Shown: positions 35,331 to 44,954, numbered from the stretch's first letter. The stretch is DNA of 64,000 nt from JABDMH01 sp965223025 (GCA_965223025.1 CBDCVP010000022.1:868001-932000), one strand, 5' to 3'. The notes: generated by a model not told the origin, from the letters alone. Made by a program: numbers and translations.

Positions 35331-35394
35331 TATCACTGTGTATGAGATCAGACTTGCTATCGCAACGTCCGCTCCATACACTTAACCGTTAGTG
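35331..35394 (+). other. attC site with a damaged R'' core
   Basis: R' is GTTAGTG (35388-35394). Arms GTGTATG and CATACAC pair, and the loop has AGATCAGACTTGCTATCGC as at 10560. The expected R'' reads ATATCAC instead of a core ending AAC. With the half-site at 34052, this suggests that two cassettes fused into one 2059-bp segment. Confidence 0.6.
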
Positions 35395-35463
35395 GTCATA
35401 CATACCTAAATAAACTGATGGGATTCTTGAATAGACTTGAACTGGCTAAACAGATATTGAAAA

Positions 35464-36192
35464 ATGGCATTTAAGAACTCTTTCGGCGTAGAAATGGAAG
35501 GACACAAGGTTGTTTTTCCTTTTGTTGTCAAACAGGGCGAACAAATCAAATTTTTAGGCTCTGGATTCTTTATTCAACAAGGGGGAGGCTTTGTGACTGC
35601 AAAACACAATCTATATGATGGAGAAAAATCAATAATTGATGATTTATTGATAATTGACTACAGAGCAGAAGGTGAATTCCACCCTCGAAGAATAAGTCAT
35701 GTTTTCCAGCACAAGATAGCGGACATCTTACTAGGAATGTGTTCTTGGGACGTTCGTCAGCCAGATGTATTTATCGAAAACGACTTTCTGACGATGGCAA
35801 AAGCACAACCCAAGATTGGAGAAACAGTTCACACTTATGCCTATCCAAAGAACAAGGTTGTTAAGATGGAAGATGGATCTTTTGTTGGTGAATTCCAGCC
35901 TGTGCATCAATTTGGAGAGGTAGTTGAATACTTTCCAAATGGAAGGGATAGGACATTCTTACCCGGTCCGTGCTACCAGACCACAATTCTTGTCGAAGGA
36001 GGTTCCAGCGGAGGACCTGTTTTTAATCAGGAAGGGAAAGTAGTAGGTATAAACTCAACAGGATATGAGGGTGTCACTCCTCCCGTGTCTTTTTTTACCC
36101 CAATTTCTGAAATTTTTGAGTTTAGAATTCCATTTGTTGACAACAAATCAGTTTTAGAAATGGCCGAAATTGGAATCCTTGCAATAAAGTAA
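35464..36192 (+). CDS. Trypsin-like serine protease
   Basis: The 242-aa protein has a chymotrypsin-fold triad: His48 in GGFVTAKHNL, Asp87 in KIADILLG and Ser182 in VEGGSSGGPVFNQEG. The oxyanion and C-terminal strand GKVVGINSTGYEG follow. There is no signal peptide, so it acts in the cytoplasm, unusual for a housekeeping trypsin but typical of the trypsin-like components of bacterial conflict systems. It lies 19 bp upstream of a PD-(D/E)XK-like gene. The two form a 1995-bp cassette whose cores GTTAGTG and CACTAAC are perfect complements. Confidence 0.85.
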   Translation: MAFKNSFGVEMEGHKVVFPFVVKQGEQIKFLGSGFFIQQGGGFVTAKHNLYDGEKSIIDDLLIIDYRAEGEFHPRRISHVFQHKIADILLGMCSWDVRQPDVFIENDFLTMAKAQPKIGETVHTYAYPKNKVVKMEDGSFVGEFQPVHQFGEVVEYFPNGRDRTFLPGPCYQTTILVEGGSSGGPVFNQEGKVVGINSTGYEGVTPPVSFFTPISEIFEFRIPFVDNKSVLEMAEIGILAIK

Positions 36193-36211
36193 TAACTCTA
36201 AGGAATTCATA

Positions 36212-37324
36212 ATGAAATTGTTTGATGATATCAAAAGAACGAGGGTAAAACAATCAAATCATACGGAGTCAAAATACAGTTTCCTTAATGAATCTTCATG
36301 GAAGTGGGTAGACTACTACAGAAATCAGGTCGAAGAATGGTACTCAAAATTTCCAGATGATCTCGATTTCTATAGGCAGTTTACATCAACAAAAGATTGG
36401 CATCATGCTAGTGCCTTCTTTGAACTCTACACATTTGCATTATTCAGTAAACTGGGATTCGATGTTAACTATCATGAATCAATCGGATCAAGAAAGATTG
36501 ATCTTGTGTTAGTGAGTGATTCAATTAAGATTCTTATTGACTGCGTTCTGAGTGGTGAACCAAATCTAAATCAATCAATTGAAAGAATAGAAAAGCAAAT
36601 AGAAGATATCATTGAAGAAGTGGAAAGTCCTTTCTACTGGATTGCTGCCGATTTTATTAGAGCTAGTGCTCAGACACCCAAATTAAGTAGAATAAGGAGT
36701 AATCTTCAATCTGAAATTGCCTCTTTAGACCTTGAAATTGGTGAGATCAAGACAATGGAATGGTCGGACGAAAATTGGATAATTGAGTTTTCATTCTTCA
36801 AGAAAGATCCACCGGTTGAAAGGTCACTAGGTTCAGTTGCGTCAAGCCAAAGAGGAGGTTTTGTAGATGGCCCCTCGATGAGTATTTTGAGAAGAACTCT
36901 TAATAGTAAACGAGGAAGTAGTTATGATGTGAGTTGCCCATACATTATTGCTGTAAATTCTTATAATTTAACTCTATATGACGAATTGATAAAAGGAGTA
37001 CTATTTGGAGATATGACTATTTTAGGTTTCAATAATAACCTCTTTGTCGACCATCCTTTCTTCTATAATAATCAACCACAGAATACATCAGTATCGGGAA
37101 TTCTCTTAGTAAAAGGTCTCTATTCCAGTAATATGGGAATCGTAGATATAGCATTATGGGAGAACCCTTGGAGTAAATATCCAATACTTCAGGAACTCAA
37201 AGGTCTTAGTAGACATGTGCCCAAATTGAATAGTTCGAATGAAATCGAAAAAATTGAATTTATACGAGGTTTGAAACCCTGGGAAATACTTGAAATTGAA
37301 GAAAGATACTTTGAAGTCGAGTAG
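36212..37324 (+). CDS. PD-(D/E)XK-nuclease-like protein, 3' end altered by intron 3
   Basis: Residues about 65-115 resemble a restriction-endonuclease fold: helix FFELYTFALFSKLGFDVNYHES (Glu71), then SRKIDLVLVSD (Asp97) and strand IKILIDCVLS (Asp110). The usual (D/E)-x-K ending reads D-C-V, so nuclease activity may be altered or absent. The remaining 250 residues are unrecognised. Intron 3 begins at a codon boundary (37316) and contributes GTC GAG TAG, so the protein now ends FEVE. Without it the ending would be FEYDH with a stop inside the attC core. It is paired with the trypsin-like protease. Confidence 0.6.
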   Translation: MKLFDDIKRTRVKQSNHTESKYSFLNESSWKWVDYYRNQVEEWYSKFPDDLDFYRQFTSTKDWHHASAFFELYTFALFSKLGFDVNYHESIGSRKIDLVLVSDSIKILIDCVLSGEPNLNQSIERIEKQIEDIIEEVESPFYWIAADFIRASAQTPKLSRIRSNLQSEIASLDLEIGEIKTMEWSDENWIIEFSFFKKDPPVERSLGSVASSQRGGFVDGPSMSILRRTLNSKRGSSYDVSCPYIIAVNSYNLTLYDELIKGVLFGDMTILGFNNNLFVDHPFFYNNQPQNTSVSGILLVKGLYSSNMGIVDIALWENPWSKYPILQELKGLSRHVPKLNSSNEIEKIEFIRGLKPWEILEIEERYFEVE

Positions 37325-38460
37325 AGCAGGGAAGTAAATAGTCACTTCCCCACCCTCTCACAGAACGGTACGTGAACCTCTCGATTCATACCGCTCTTCA
37401 GGATTAGAATATTACGGTGCAAATCCGTACTTCCAATGTTCAAATAAATTCGGATAGGATTTATAAATATCCACAAGGTAGGCTCGGGCCTGTGACCAGC
37501 GACGCCTAAATCTCTTGTATTTATTCATTACCCATCGAATCAATCTGACATTGAGAGCATGGAATACCGGCCGCATGCAGTACAGACGAAAATGACCATA
37601 GTAGTAGATCCAGCCCCGGATTATAGCGGCTTTCTGGTAAGCAATATCTTCCAGCTCAGCTCCAGTAGCCCGGTGGATTTTCCACTTCATGATTTGTTGC
37701 ACCAAGCGCTTCTTCGCTCTTCGGCTTATACTCGCAGCATAGCCAACCCATAAACTCCCCTTGCCATCTTCACCCCGTTGATACATGCGATCTGGTCTGA
37801 AGGTAAAGCCCAGAAAGTCAAAGCTAACATGCTTGTCATACTTGCCTCGACGATTTGACTGCTTGCAGTACACTATTTTCGTCTTGTCGGGGTGCAGTTC
37901 CAGTTTACAGTCTGCCAGACGCTCCCTGATTCGGTTGCGTATATACCTGGCCTCTGTTTCGTTCTAGCAGTGTACGATGATATCATCTGCGTATCGCTCC
38001 CATCGGATGGTCCCATATTTGGTATTGGCATAGTGCTTCTCCATCCACGCGTCAAAGACCACGTGCAGAAACATATTGGCCAGCAAGGGACTGATCACAC
38101 CACCCTGTGGTGTCCCTTTGTCCCTATCCATCACATCGCCATCAGGCAATTGGATCGATACTTTCAACCATCGCTCCACATACATTAATATCCATGGTTC
38201 GCTAAAGTAGTGGCGAACCACCTGCATCATTAAGCCATGATCAATGTTGTCAAAGAATCCTTTGATATCCATGTCTATCACCCAGCGATACTCATGGCAG
38301 CGCTGTTGACATCTTTCTAAGGCTTCATGTGCCGAACGATTGGGCCTGTACCCGTAACTGTCTATGTGAAATATCGGATCCATCATGCATATTCCGACCA
38401 AGCTGACCCCCACGTTCCGGGATGTTGACCCCCAACCAAAAAATCATATCCATTGGTGAC

Positions 38461-39195
38461 TTAAGATAATTGTTTTGCTTGTTTTCTCATGCTTTTTCCT
38501 TTTAATTCTATTCTGTGAGCTTTAGGTACAAGGCGGTCAAGGATGGCATCGGCGATAGTGGGATCATTTAGGTATGCATGCCATTTTGACACGGGTAGTT
38601 GTGAACAAACAATCGTAGCTGCTTTTTCATATCGATCTTCTAGTATCTGGAGGATGATAAGCAAGACGGACTGAGACAATGGTTGAAGACCAAAATCATC
38701 TAGAATAATCAGCTTCGCTTTGTTTAATCTGTTTAGCCACTTAATGAGTGTGCCATCTGTTTTTGCTAGAGTGATCTGCTCAGTGAATCGGTTGAGGTTG
38801 AAGTAGAGTGTTCTTTTTCCTAGGACACAGGCCTGATGCCCGAGCGCACAAGCCAAGAAAGATTTGCCGCAGCCGGTAGGTCCGGTGATGAGTATGTTTT
38901 CACTTCTATCAATATAGGCTGCGTCAGCAAGTTTGGTAATATGCTCTTTTTTCAGATTTCTCGAGGATGAATAATCCAGATCTTTTAGATTGGCATGGTA
39001 TCGAAGTTTGCTCAGTCGGACAAATAGATTCATCCTTTTGTTAGAGCGGTAGAGCTGTTCGGAGTCAATGAGTTGTGCGATGAGTTCATGATTGTCAGGA
39101 TGTTGATTGACTGGAAGGTTCAGTACCGCCTCATAGGTGGAAGCCATGCCTCCCAATTTGAGATCTTTCATGGTTTCTAAAGTTGCATTCTTCAT
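38461..39195 (-). CDS. istB: IS21-family ATP-binding protein IstB
   Basis: The 244-aa AAA+ ATPase has a Walker A motif (ILITGPTGCGKSFLA), Walker B (KLIILDDFGL) and the IstB-type C-terminus (DPTIADAILDRLVPKAHRIELKGKSMR). IstB remodels and selects target DNA for IstA. It lies 31 bp downstream of istA and appears intact. Confidence 0.93.
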   Translation of the reverse strand: MKNATLETMKDLKLGGMASTYEAVLNLPVNQHPDNHELIAQLIDSEQLYRSNKRMNLFVRLSKLRYHANLKDLDYSSSRNLKKEHITKLADAAYIDRSENILITGPTGCGKSFLACALGHQACVLGKRTLYFNLNRFTEQITLAKTDGTLIKWLNRLNKAKLIILDDFGLQPLSQSVLLIILQILEDRYEKAATIVCSQLPVSKWHAYLNDPTIADAILDRLVPKAHRIELKGKSMRKQAKQLS

Positions 39196-39226
39196 AATTT
39201 GATGTTTTTTGTTTTTAAATAATTAG

Positions 39227-40777
39227 TTATTGATAAGCCTCTTTTCCCCTTATATTTTCGTGGTCTTGGGGAGATTTTGTGGCAAATAGTTCAGGTTGGG
39301 TTTGGTCAAGATTTTTTTCTAATATCCTTTTCAAAAGGGTGTAATTGACCTTGCCGATCTGATGACATTTCTTGCAAGCTGCTTCAAGCCGAGGATGAGA
39401 ATATTTCTTAGCCAGACTCAGCACGCCCAAGCAGCTCTTGTAGGATTGCTCTTCGTAAAAGGTGGAGATCAAAATCTGTTGGATAGCCCATTGTGTCATC
39501 TGGCCGATGTTTTTTGCCAGGCTGGTAAACTCGCTACTACTATATCCATGTAGACGCTCATAGATCTTATGCTTCTCAGGCATATGCTCTGCGGTTGTCG
39601 TATACTTTTTGCCAGTGCGCTGGTGGACTGCAATACGACTTTGCTTATAGTATATCTCCAACACGCTAGAGCTATACCTTACATCTACTCGTTTACCTAC
39701 ATGGGAGTAATGAACAGAATAGTATTCTTTTTCTTTTCCAAGGTAGATGTGGTAGTTCTTTCCTACACTCGCCTTTTTCTGTCTTTTGAGTTCAAACAGA
39801 GCACTGGGCAAAGGCCTTAGCAAAGGCTTTTCATATTGTTCAAATATGCTTTTCCGACTACCCTGTTTTTTCTGGAAGGGCTCACTGTTATGCTTCTCAA
39901 GCTTTTCTCTGATAGCAGCATTTAACGCCTTGAGGCTGAAAAATTGCTCATTGCGCAGTTCTGCATATATACGGGTATACACGATGCTCACCATGTTTTC
40001 AACACTTGCTTTGTCTTTTGGCTTTGCTACCCGGCAAGCTTGTAGATCCAGGTTATAGTGGGCTCCCATCTGGGTACTTAGTTCGGTAAAAGTAGGTTCA
40101 TATGGATCTGCCTTTTTCACATAGGCAGCGAAGTTATCTGATAGCATCGCATGAGGTGAGCCACCAAAATATAGTAACGCATGGTTGAGTCCATGTACCA
40201 CATCTGGTGTTTGCTGTGTGTCTACAGCCATCACAAAGGTGTACTGACTGAAAGGAAATACTGCAACGATAACTTCTGTGGGCACCAGCTCTCCGGTTTC
40301 CCTGTCTATCCAGCTAAGTTTTTTACCTGCAAAATCTGCCATTATCTCTCTTCCAGGTTCATGCTTCAAATGGATGGTTAGCTTCCGGCTTTCTATGTGC
40401 TGACTCAATTTCTCACAAAACTGACTGTACGCAAACCCATCTGGATGATCTGCTCTGTATTCCTGCCATAGTAGTTGCCTAGTCACTCCTATTCTGCGAA
40501 GTTCTGATAGCCAGTAATCTACTAGGCTGGTAAAGGTTTGTATGCGCTCAGATTCTTCGATCATGCCTGCTGGATAAATCAATGTTTTGAGGTCTTCATC
40601 TTCTAGTCTCAACAGATCCTCCTTTGGTAAATCTACTCGTTCGACAAGTCGCAGATATTTACGCACTGTGTTCTTTGATATGCCCAGCTGGCGTGCGACA
40701 ACCTTGTATTTACTCGTCTTTAAATAGGCACTGATGATTTGTCTTACTTCTTCCATACGTTTAGATTGATAGGCCAT
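39227..40777 (-). CDS. istA: IS21-family transposase IstA
   Basis: The frame extends to 40843, but MAYQSKRMEEVRQII at 40777 is the usual IstA start, giving 516 aa. An N-terminal helix-turn-helix (QLGISKNTVRKYLRL) is followed by the DDE core (EIMADFAGKKLSWID, FGGSPHAMLSDNFAAYV and KPKDKASVENMVSIVYTRI) and a C-terminal barrel region. It appears intact. Confidence 0.93.
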   Translation of the reverse strand: MAYQSKRMEEVRQIISAYLKTSKYKVVARQLGISKNTVRKYLRLVERVDLPKEDLLRLEDEDLKTLIYPAGMIEESERIQTFTSLVDYWLSELRRIGVTRQLLWQEYRADHPDGFAYSQFCEKLSQHIESRKLTIHLKHEPGREIMADFAGKKLSWIDRETGELVPTEVIVAVFPFSQYTFVMAVDTQQTPDVVHGLNHALLYFGGSPHAMLSDNFAAYVKKADPYEPTFTELSTQMGAHYNLDLQACRVAKPKDKASVENMVSIVYTRIYAELRNEQFFSLKALNAAIREKLEKHNSEPFQKKQGSRKSIFEQYEKPLLRPLPSALFELKRQKKASVGKNYHIYLGKEKEYYSVHYSHVGKRVDVRYSSSVLEIYYKQSRIAVHQRTGKKYTTTAEHMPEKHKIYERLHGYSSSEFTSLAKNIGQMTQWAIQQILISTFYEEQSYKSCLGVLSLAKKYSHPRLEAACKKCHQIGKVNYTLLKRILEKNLDQTQPELFATKSPQDHENIRGKEAYQ

Positions 40778-40843
40778 GTCACTATTTATATTAGTAAATG
40801 ACCTAATGTATGGATATGAATTTCTGTTCCTTGGGAGACCCAC

Positions 40844-41053
40844 AGGGGGTCAGCATGTCGGAATGTCAGTCCTGCACAGTTTAACCCTTTGGGGGTCAGC
40901 TTGCCGGAATCTTTACTGAACCATCCCTTTATTTGGGGGTCAGCTTGCCGGAATCATGCTCACCGATCTCCTCTCTCAATAGGGGGTCAGCTTGCCGGAA
41001 CTAGGGGGTCAGCTTGCTCCGGAATGCGGGGGTCAACATCACCGGAATACGCA
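40844..41053. repeat. Multiple transposase-site repeats at the IS21 right end
   Basis: A word of the form GGGGGTCAGCTTGCCGGAA recurs about six times with small changes (at roughly 40848, 40890, 40925, 40981, 41003 and 41029). The left end carries two copies in inverse orientation (near 38395-38435). IS21 elements carry several IstA-binding repeats, but this many at one end is more than usual. Confidence 0.75.
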
Positions 41054-41948
41054 TCCATCACCGGTTCCATTACCGATAAGACCACCTGTTGGGCAACCCG
41101 ATCTGATATGGTCGGTATGCCTAGTCTGCGATATTTCCCATCTGCCTTTGGTATGTCTACAGCTCGCACCTCCCGCGGAAAATAGCTCCCCGATGCCATC
41201 CGATTCCATAGCTTGTAAAGTTCTTCCGACTTATGTGCATCCATGTATGACATATCCTTGCCATCCACTCCAGCTGCACCTCCGTTGGACTTTACTTTTC
41301 GGTACGCTGATTCCACCATCTCAGGGGTAATCGGCTGCGACTTACCTCGTAAAAATTCCGTCTCAAATAAATTCATCTTCCCTAATAATTTAGGTTGTGA
41401 AATTCTGTAAACTAATAATCCTGTATGTCCCTTCGCTAGCCTCCAGTTTCCTGCAGATTCTTACACTACTACGGACATATCCGCCACACCTCCACTCCTT
41501 TGAGTCAGAGATGCTTCACCTTTTCCGATTTCAAGCCCAATGCTAAGTCCTGCCGCCTTAATACCGCCTGCCGTGTAGTCTATAAAGCTCAAGCACTCGT
41601 ATCTACACTCTTCGTCGGGAAACGCCACTCCCTCCTTTTGACAGAATCTGTCCACTTCTATTTCCCTGAAAAAAAATCCAGTGAAATTATCCATGGGTTA
41701 TTTTCGACACTTCTTCGAACGGTTCACTTTCGTTCAGCTCTTAGCGTCATACTGCAATAAGTCGCTCAGCACCAACCCGTGAAAGGTAAGCACCACTCAT
41801 CCGTTTGATAGGTCTGCTTGAATCAGTCCCTATCGATGGGCCAACCATTTAATCCAGAATCGAGAATTAAATGGCTTCCATCATCTTGAAATCAGCATCC
41901 ACCTTTTCGCTATCTTTATAACAATGGTGGTTCAGGTCACACTACGAC

Positions 41949-42016
41949 CACTAACATTTTGTATCAGCCCATGCTAGCTATCGCTGCGCACGAGGCGATA
42001 CAATCTTCCGTTGAAC
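41949..42016 (+). other. attC site (68 bp) of the trypsin/nuclease-like cassette
   Basis: R'' CACTAAC (41949-41955) is the exact complement of the opening core GTTAGTG at 35388. R' is GTTGAAC (42010-42016). TTGTATC pairs with GATACAA, and the loop has GCTATCGC. Confidence 0.88.
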
Positions 42017-42107
42017 AAACCCCCACGGATTCTCTGTTAAATAGTTCGTGTCCAAGAGCTGAATGGTTCCGTATTTGCAGATAGGAAGTTAGTCAAAGGA
42101 TGCAGAT

Positions 42108-42965
42108 ATGAAATCAAGAGAATCGCTGATAGAAGACTATGGTTCTTACATGACTTTAAAGAATTATAGCGAGCAAACCATCTCAAGCTACCTTCGCACT
42201 GTACGCATGTTTTACGATTATCGCAAGGAGAGCAAGATGCGTGGTAGAATCAGTCAGGAGCACGCAAAGCAGTACTTGTTGATGCGCATAAAGAGCGGAT
42301 GTTCGTGGAGCACAATCAACTGCGATTATTCATCGCTAAGAAAGTATTTTAAACAGATACTGAATGTAAACTGGAGTGTAAGGAAGATCCCCAGACCACA
42401 GAAGGAGAGGCAGCTACCGGAGATATTATCACAGAAAGAAGTGGTCAGATTGATAGAGCACGCACCCACCTATAAACACCAGATATTTCTGACCTTCATA
42501 TACAGTACCGGACTTAGGTTAAGTGAGGCCTTGAATATTACGGTCAATGATATTGATGGAGATCGACTACAGATAAGAGTGAATAAGGGCAAGGGGGCCA
42601 AGGACAGGGTAGTGCAAATACCACAATGTCTGCTATTATTGCTCAGGAGCTACTACAGAAGGTTAAAACCCAAGAAGTTTCTATTTAATGGATTAAAGGA
42701 GGGTAGCCAATACTCAGCAAGAGCAGCCCAATGGAGTATTATACGAGCACGTAAGCTGGCGGGTATCAAGAAAACTGCGAGTATACATACGCTGCGAAAT
42801 TGCTACGCCACCCATCACATCGAAAACGGCACAGATTTGGTATTCTTACAGGAACAGCTGGGCCACAAGCATTTGAAAACCACGGCTCGTTATGTGAAGT
42901 TATGCATGGAACGTTATCGCCGAATCGACCATCCCATTGTACATATGGACATAAGGTATCGATAG
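42108..42965 (+). CDS. Tyrosine recombinase, copy B
   Basis: The 285-aa protein differs from copy A at one visible residue (Glu to Asp in DIDGDRLQIRV). All catalytic residues (Arg137, Lys162, His227, Arg230, His253, Tyr262) are kept. Confidence 0.9.
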   Translation: MKSRESLIEDYGSYMTLKNYSEQTISSYLRTVRMFYDYRKESKMRGRISQEHAKQYLLMRIKSGCSWSTINCDYSSLRKYFKQILNVNWSVRKIPRPQKERQLPEILSQKEVVRLIEHAPTYKHQIFLTFIYSTGLRLSEALNITVNDIDGDRLQIRVNKGKGAKDRVVQIPQCLLLLLRSYYRRLKPKKFLFNGLKEGSQYSARAAQWSIIRARKLAGIKKTASIHTLRNCYATHHIENGTDLVFLQEQLGHKHLKTTARYVKLCMERYRRIDHPIVHMDIRYR

Positions 42966-44158
42966 ATTCCTCGATAGGCGATCTGTTTCGTGCATATGGG
43001 GAGCAGTATATCGCAAAGTATCGTGCTGATTTACAGAAGGTAAAATTGATCCGGGCAATCCGGCTATGTAAAACTCCAGCACTGGGAGGCCACATGCTGA
43101 TCTGTAAGCAGTGTGGAGAAACGAAATATATTTACCATTCGTGCGGACATAGTCAATGTCCGTGTTGTCAGAGCATAAAAAGACTCCAGTGGCAGGATAA
43201 AGTCTCAGCGAAGATGTTGGAGGTGCCCTATGTACACGCGACCTTCACCTTGCCGCACGACTTAAACCCCCTTGCTAAACGCTATCCGCGCCACCTATAT
43301 GGTTTACTTATGAGGAGTGCTTGGTCGACCATAAAAAAGCTAAGTGCTGATCAGGCCAACCTTGGAGGATTGCCAGGCATGATAGCCGTGCTGCACACAT
43401 TTGGTTCTGATCTTAAATATCACGTACATGTACATACCTTGATTACTTTTGGAGGACTGAGTAAAGGTGGATCCTGGGTGTGGCCAAAACGAAAAAAGAA
43501 GCTCGCTCCCTTCCGGTCTATGTGCGCTTTATTTAAAGAGATATTCTTAAGCCATCTGTCTAGATTGCTTGGAAAAGGAGAGATAACGGCAGACCAGCAG
43601 ACACATGATGCCATCGAGAGTGCCAAGCAAAAAAGATGGGTGGTCAACAATCAGTATCCTACTGCAAATACCCAACTGATAGAAAATTACCTATCACGAT
43701 ATATAAACAGGGTTGCTATCAGCAAAAACCGATTTTCCTACCTGGCTAGCCAGCGAAAAGTAGCCATCTTATACAATGATTACCGAAAACAGCAGACCAA
43801 CGAAGCACCCCCCAAAGCCATAAAGCACCTATCACCTTTGGTGGCCATGGATCAAATATTGCAGCATGTGCTGCCACCCTATTTTCAAAAGGCCAGATAC
43901 TATGGACTGCATGCGCCAGTCACCTTTAAGGCCATAAAACATAACATACCATCAGCCTTAAAAAGAAACAATCAGACGATCAGAACCCTATTCCAAATAT
44001 TGCACCATCTACTGCAGATCAAGCCATATCAATGTGAGGTATGCTGTGGAAAAGACTTTTTGATCGTGGATATCATGCCCGATCAAAACTGGATACAGAC
44101 CTACATCACTTTACCGCGAAACAAATCATCACCGAATGCGACCTATGGCATACCATAA
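42902..44158 (+). CDS. tnpA: IS91-type HUH transposase, copy B
   Basis: The 418-aa protein uses the same ATG as copy A and is almost identical, with a Gly to Arg change in DLFRAYGEQY. The HUH and YLSRY motifs are intact. Confidence 0.88.
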   Translation: MHGTLSPNRPSHCTYGHKVSIDSSIGDLFRAYGEQYIAKYRADLQKVKLIRAIRLCKTPALGGHMLICKQCGETKYIYHSCGHSQCPCCQSIKRLQWQDKVSAKMLEVPYVHATFTLPHDLNPLAKRYPRHLYGLLMRSAWSTIKKLSADQANLGGLPGMIAVLHTFGSDLKYHVHVHTLITFGGLSKGGSWVWPKRKKKLAPFRSMCALFKEIFLSHLSRLLGKGEITADQQTHDAIESAKQKRWVVNNQYPTANTQLIENYLSRYINRVAISKNRFSYLASQRKVAILYNDYRKQQTNEAPPKAIKHLSPLVAMDQILQHVLPPYFQKARYYGLHAPVTFKAIKHNIPSALKRNNQTIRTLFQILHHLLQIKPYQCEVCCGKDFLIVDIMPDQNWIQTYITLPRNKSSPNATYGIP

Positions 44159-44369
44159 TACAGATGTGACGTGCTCCCAGGGTGGGAGAGGTATATCCCC
44201 TACCTATGATTTTAGCCACTCATTGGCCGGATTACAGAGTCACGGGAGCAAAACACAATCGATCCTGGGGATACAGGTAAACCCAATCTCAATATCCTAC
44301 TTACATAGTGCCCTAATTGTCATATATTAGCCACACAGACATCTATGCGTTGCCCTATTGCAGGGCTTC

Positions 44370-44466
44370 GTTCAACTGAAATGTCTGCGTCCATATGACA
44401 TATCAGGGATGCAGCCCGAGCTTTTAGACTTTGAGTGATAGACGCAGACATTCCTTTGAGTTGTGC
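44370..44466 (+). other. attC site (97 bp) of recombinase/HUH cassette B
   Basis: R'' is GTTCAAC (44370-44376) and R' is GTTGTGC (44460-44466). The arms match copy A. Confidence 0.85.
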
Positions 44467-44502
44467 GTCATTAAGAAAAAAACCACAGGACAGGAGGAGA
44501 AA

Positions 44503-44550
44503 AACTAAAACAAAGGAATAAGATAAAATGCATAATCCTTTGTTTTAGTT
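44503..44550 (-). terminator. Intrinsic terminator of the ABM genes
   Basis: A 17-bp inverted repeat with one mismatch (AACTAAAACAAAGGAAT and its complement) encloses a 14-nt loop. On the minus strand it is followed by TTTTTC, 23 bp after the stop codon of the ABM gene at 44574. Confidence 0.8.
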
Positions 44551-44573
44551 AAATTGAATTTCTTAACTAAATA

Positions 44574-44945
44574 TCAATTCCTGTTAAATCCAGAAATGTG
44601 AGGTGCAAAAGTTGCTTTTAATCCCATACCCAAAGCAGCTTGTTTCATTTCTTCTGGAACATTTCCACAAAATAAGAATTCACCTGGGTTGGCAATTTGC
44701 AATAAACTTTCGAAGTGACCAGCAGCGGTTGTACCTAAATGAAATCCAACTGCACCTGCATCAGCAAACATATCCATGATTACTAACGTTGAAGAGGATT
44801 CATCGAAATAACATTGTACCTCAAGAGCTCCCGGTTCATTGGATTGCATCTGCTCAAGAACCTCTTGGTAAATAGATTTTAATTCCTCGGATTTTCCATT
44901 CTTAGCAGTCCATTTATAAACTACCATTACAATTTGATTTGTCAT
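44574..44945 (-). CDS. ABM-domain fragment, C-terminal part of a split protein
   Basis: The 123-aa product forms one antibiotic-biosynthesis-monooxygenase-like (ABM) ferredoxin fold: VMVVYKWTAKNGKSEELKSIY, LEVQCYFDESSSTLVIMDMFADAGAVGFHL. Removing the IS1595 element and one target duplication joins this frame directly to the gene at 45925 through HKKLNK-MTNQIV, with no stop between. It was therefore the last domain of a single longer protein. It keeps an ATG at 44945 and may still be translated. Confidence 0.75.
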   Translation of the reverse strand: MTNQIVMVVYKWTAKNGKSEELKSIYQEVLEQMQSNEPGALEVQCYFDESSSTLVIMDMFADAGAVGFHLGTTAAGHFESLLQIANPGEFLFCGNVPEEMKQAALGMGLKATFAPHISGFNRN

Positions 44946-44954
44946 TTTATTTAA

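Larger units (their letters stand above)
38386..41053 (-). mobile_element. IS21-family insertion sequence (2668 bp)
   Basis: Ends TGCATATTCCG and, reversed, TGCGTATTCCG form imperfect terminal repeats. A 7-bp target duplication TCCATCA flanks it (38379-38385 and 41054-41060). It contains istA and istB in the usual order on the minus strand. It sits within the maturase gene of intron copy 3. Confidence 0.93.
37412..41376 (-). pseudogene. ltrA: Group II intron maturase, copy 3 (broken twice)
   Basis: The coding sequence (start at 41376) is cut by IS21 after about 107 codons. It resumes at 38385 and has an in-frame TAG at 37964-37966, where copies 1 and 2 have AAG just after the YADDIIVHC catalytic motif. 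The same nonsense change is in copy 4. No functional maturase can be made. Confidence 0.88.
37316..41942 (-). mobile_element. Group IIC-type intron, copy 3, interrupted by IS21
   Basis: The ends are as in copy 1 (5' GTGTGAC at 41942, 3' at 37316). Subtracting the 2668-bp IS21 and its 7-bp duplication leaves exactly 1952 bp. The 5' junction lies 6 nt beyond the attC core CACTAAC at 41949. Confidence 0.9.
42011..44460 (+). mobile_element. Recombinase/HUH-transposase cassette, copy B (2450 bp, intact)
   Basis: It has the same length as copy A and near-identical sequence, opening at GTTGAAC and closing with an attC whose R'' is GTTCAAC. Both genes are intact. The segment 44159-44369 between transposase and attC holds no gene. 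Confidence 0.8.

Noticed and set aside
40844..41053. CRISPR array
   Set aside because: The repeats near the IS21 end are short and irregularly spaced, lie within the IS and have no cas genes nearby; they are transposase sites.
41940..41950. A target duplication around the group II introns
   Set aside because: Group II introns do not duplicate targets; the junctions show none.
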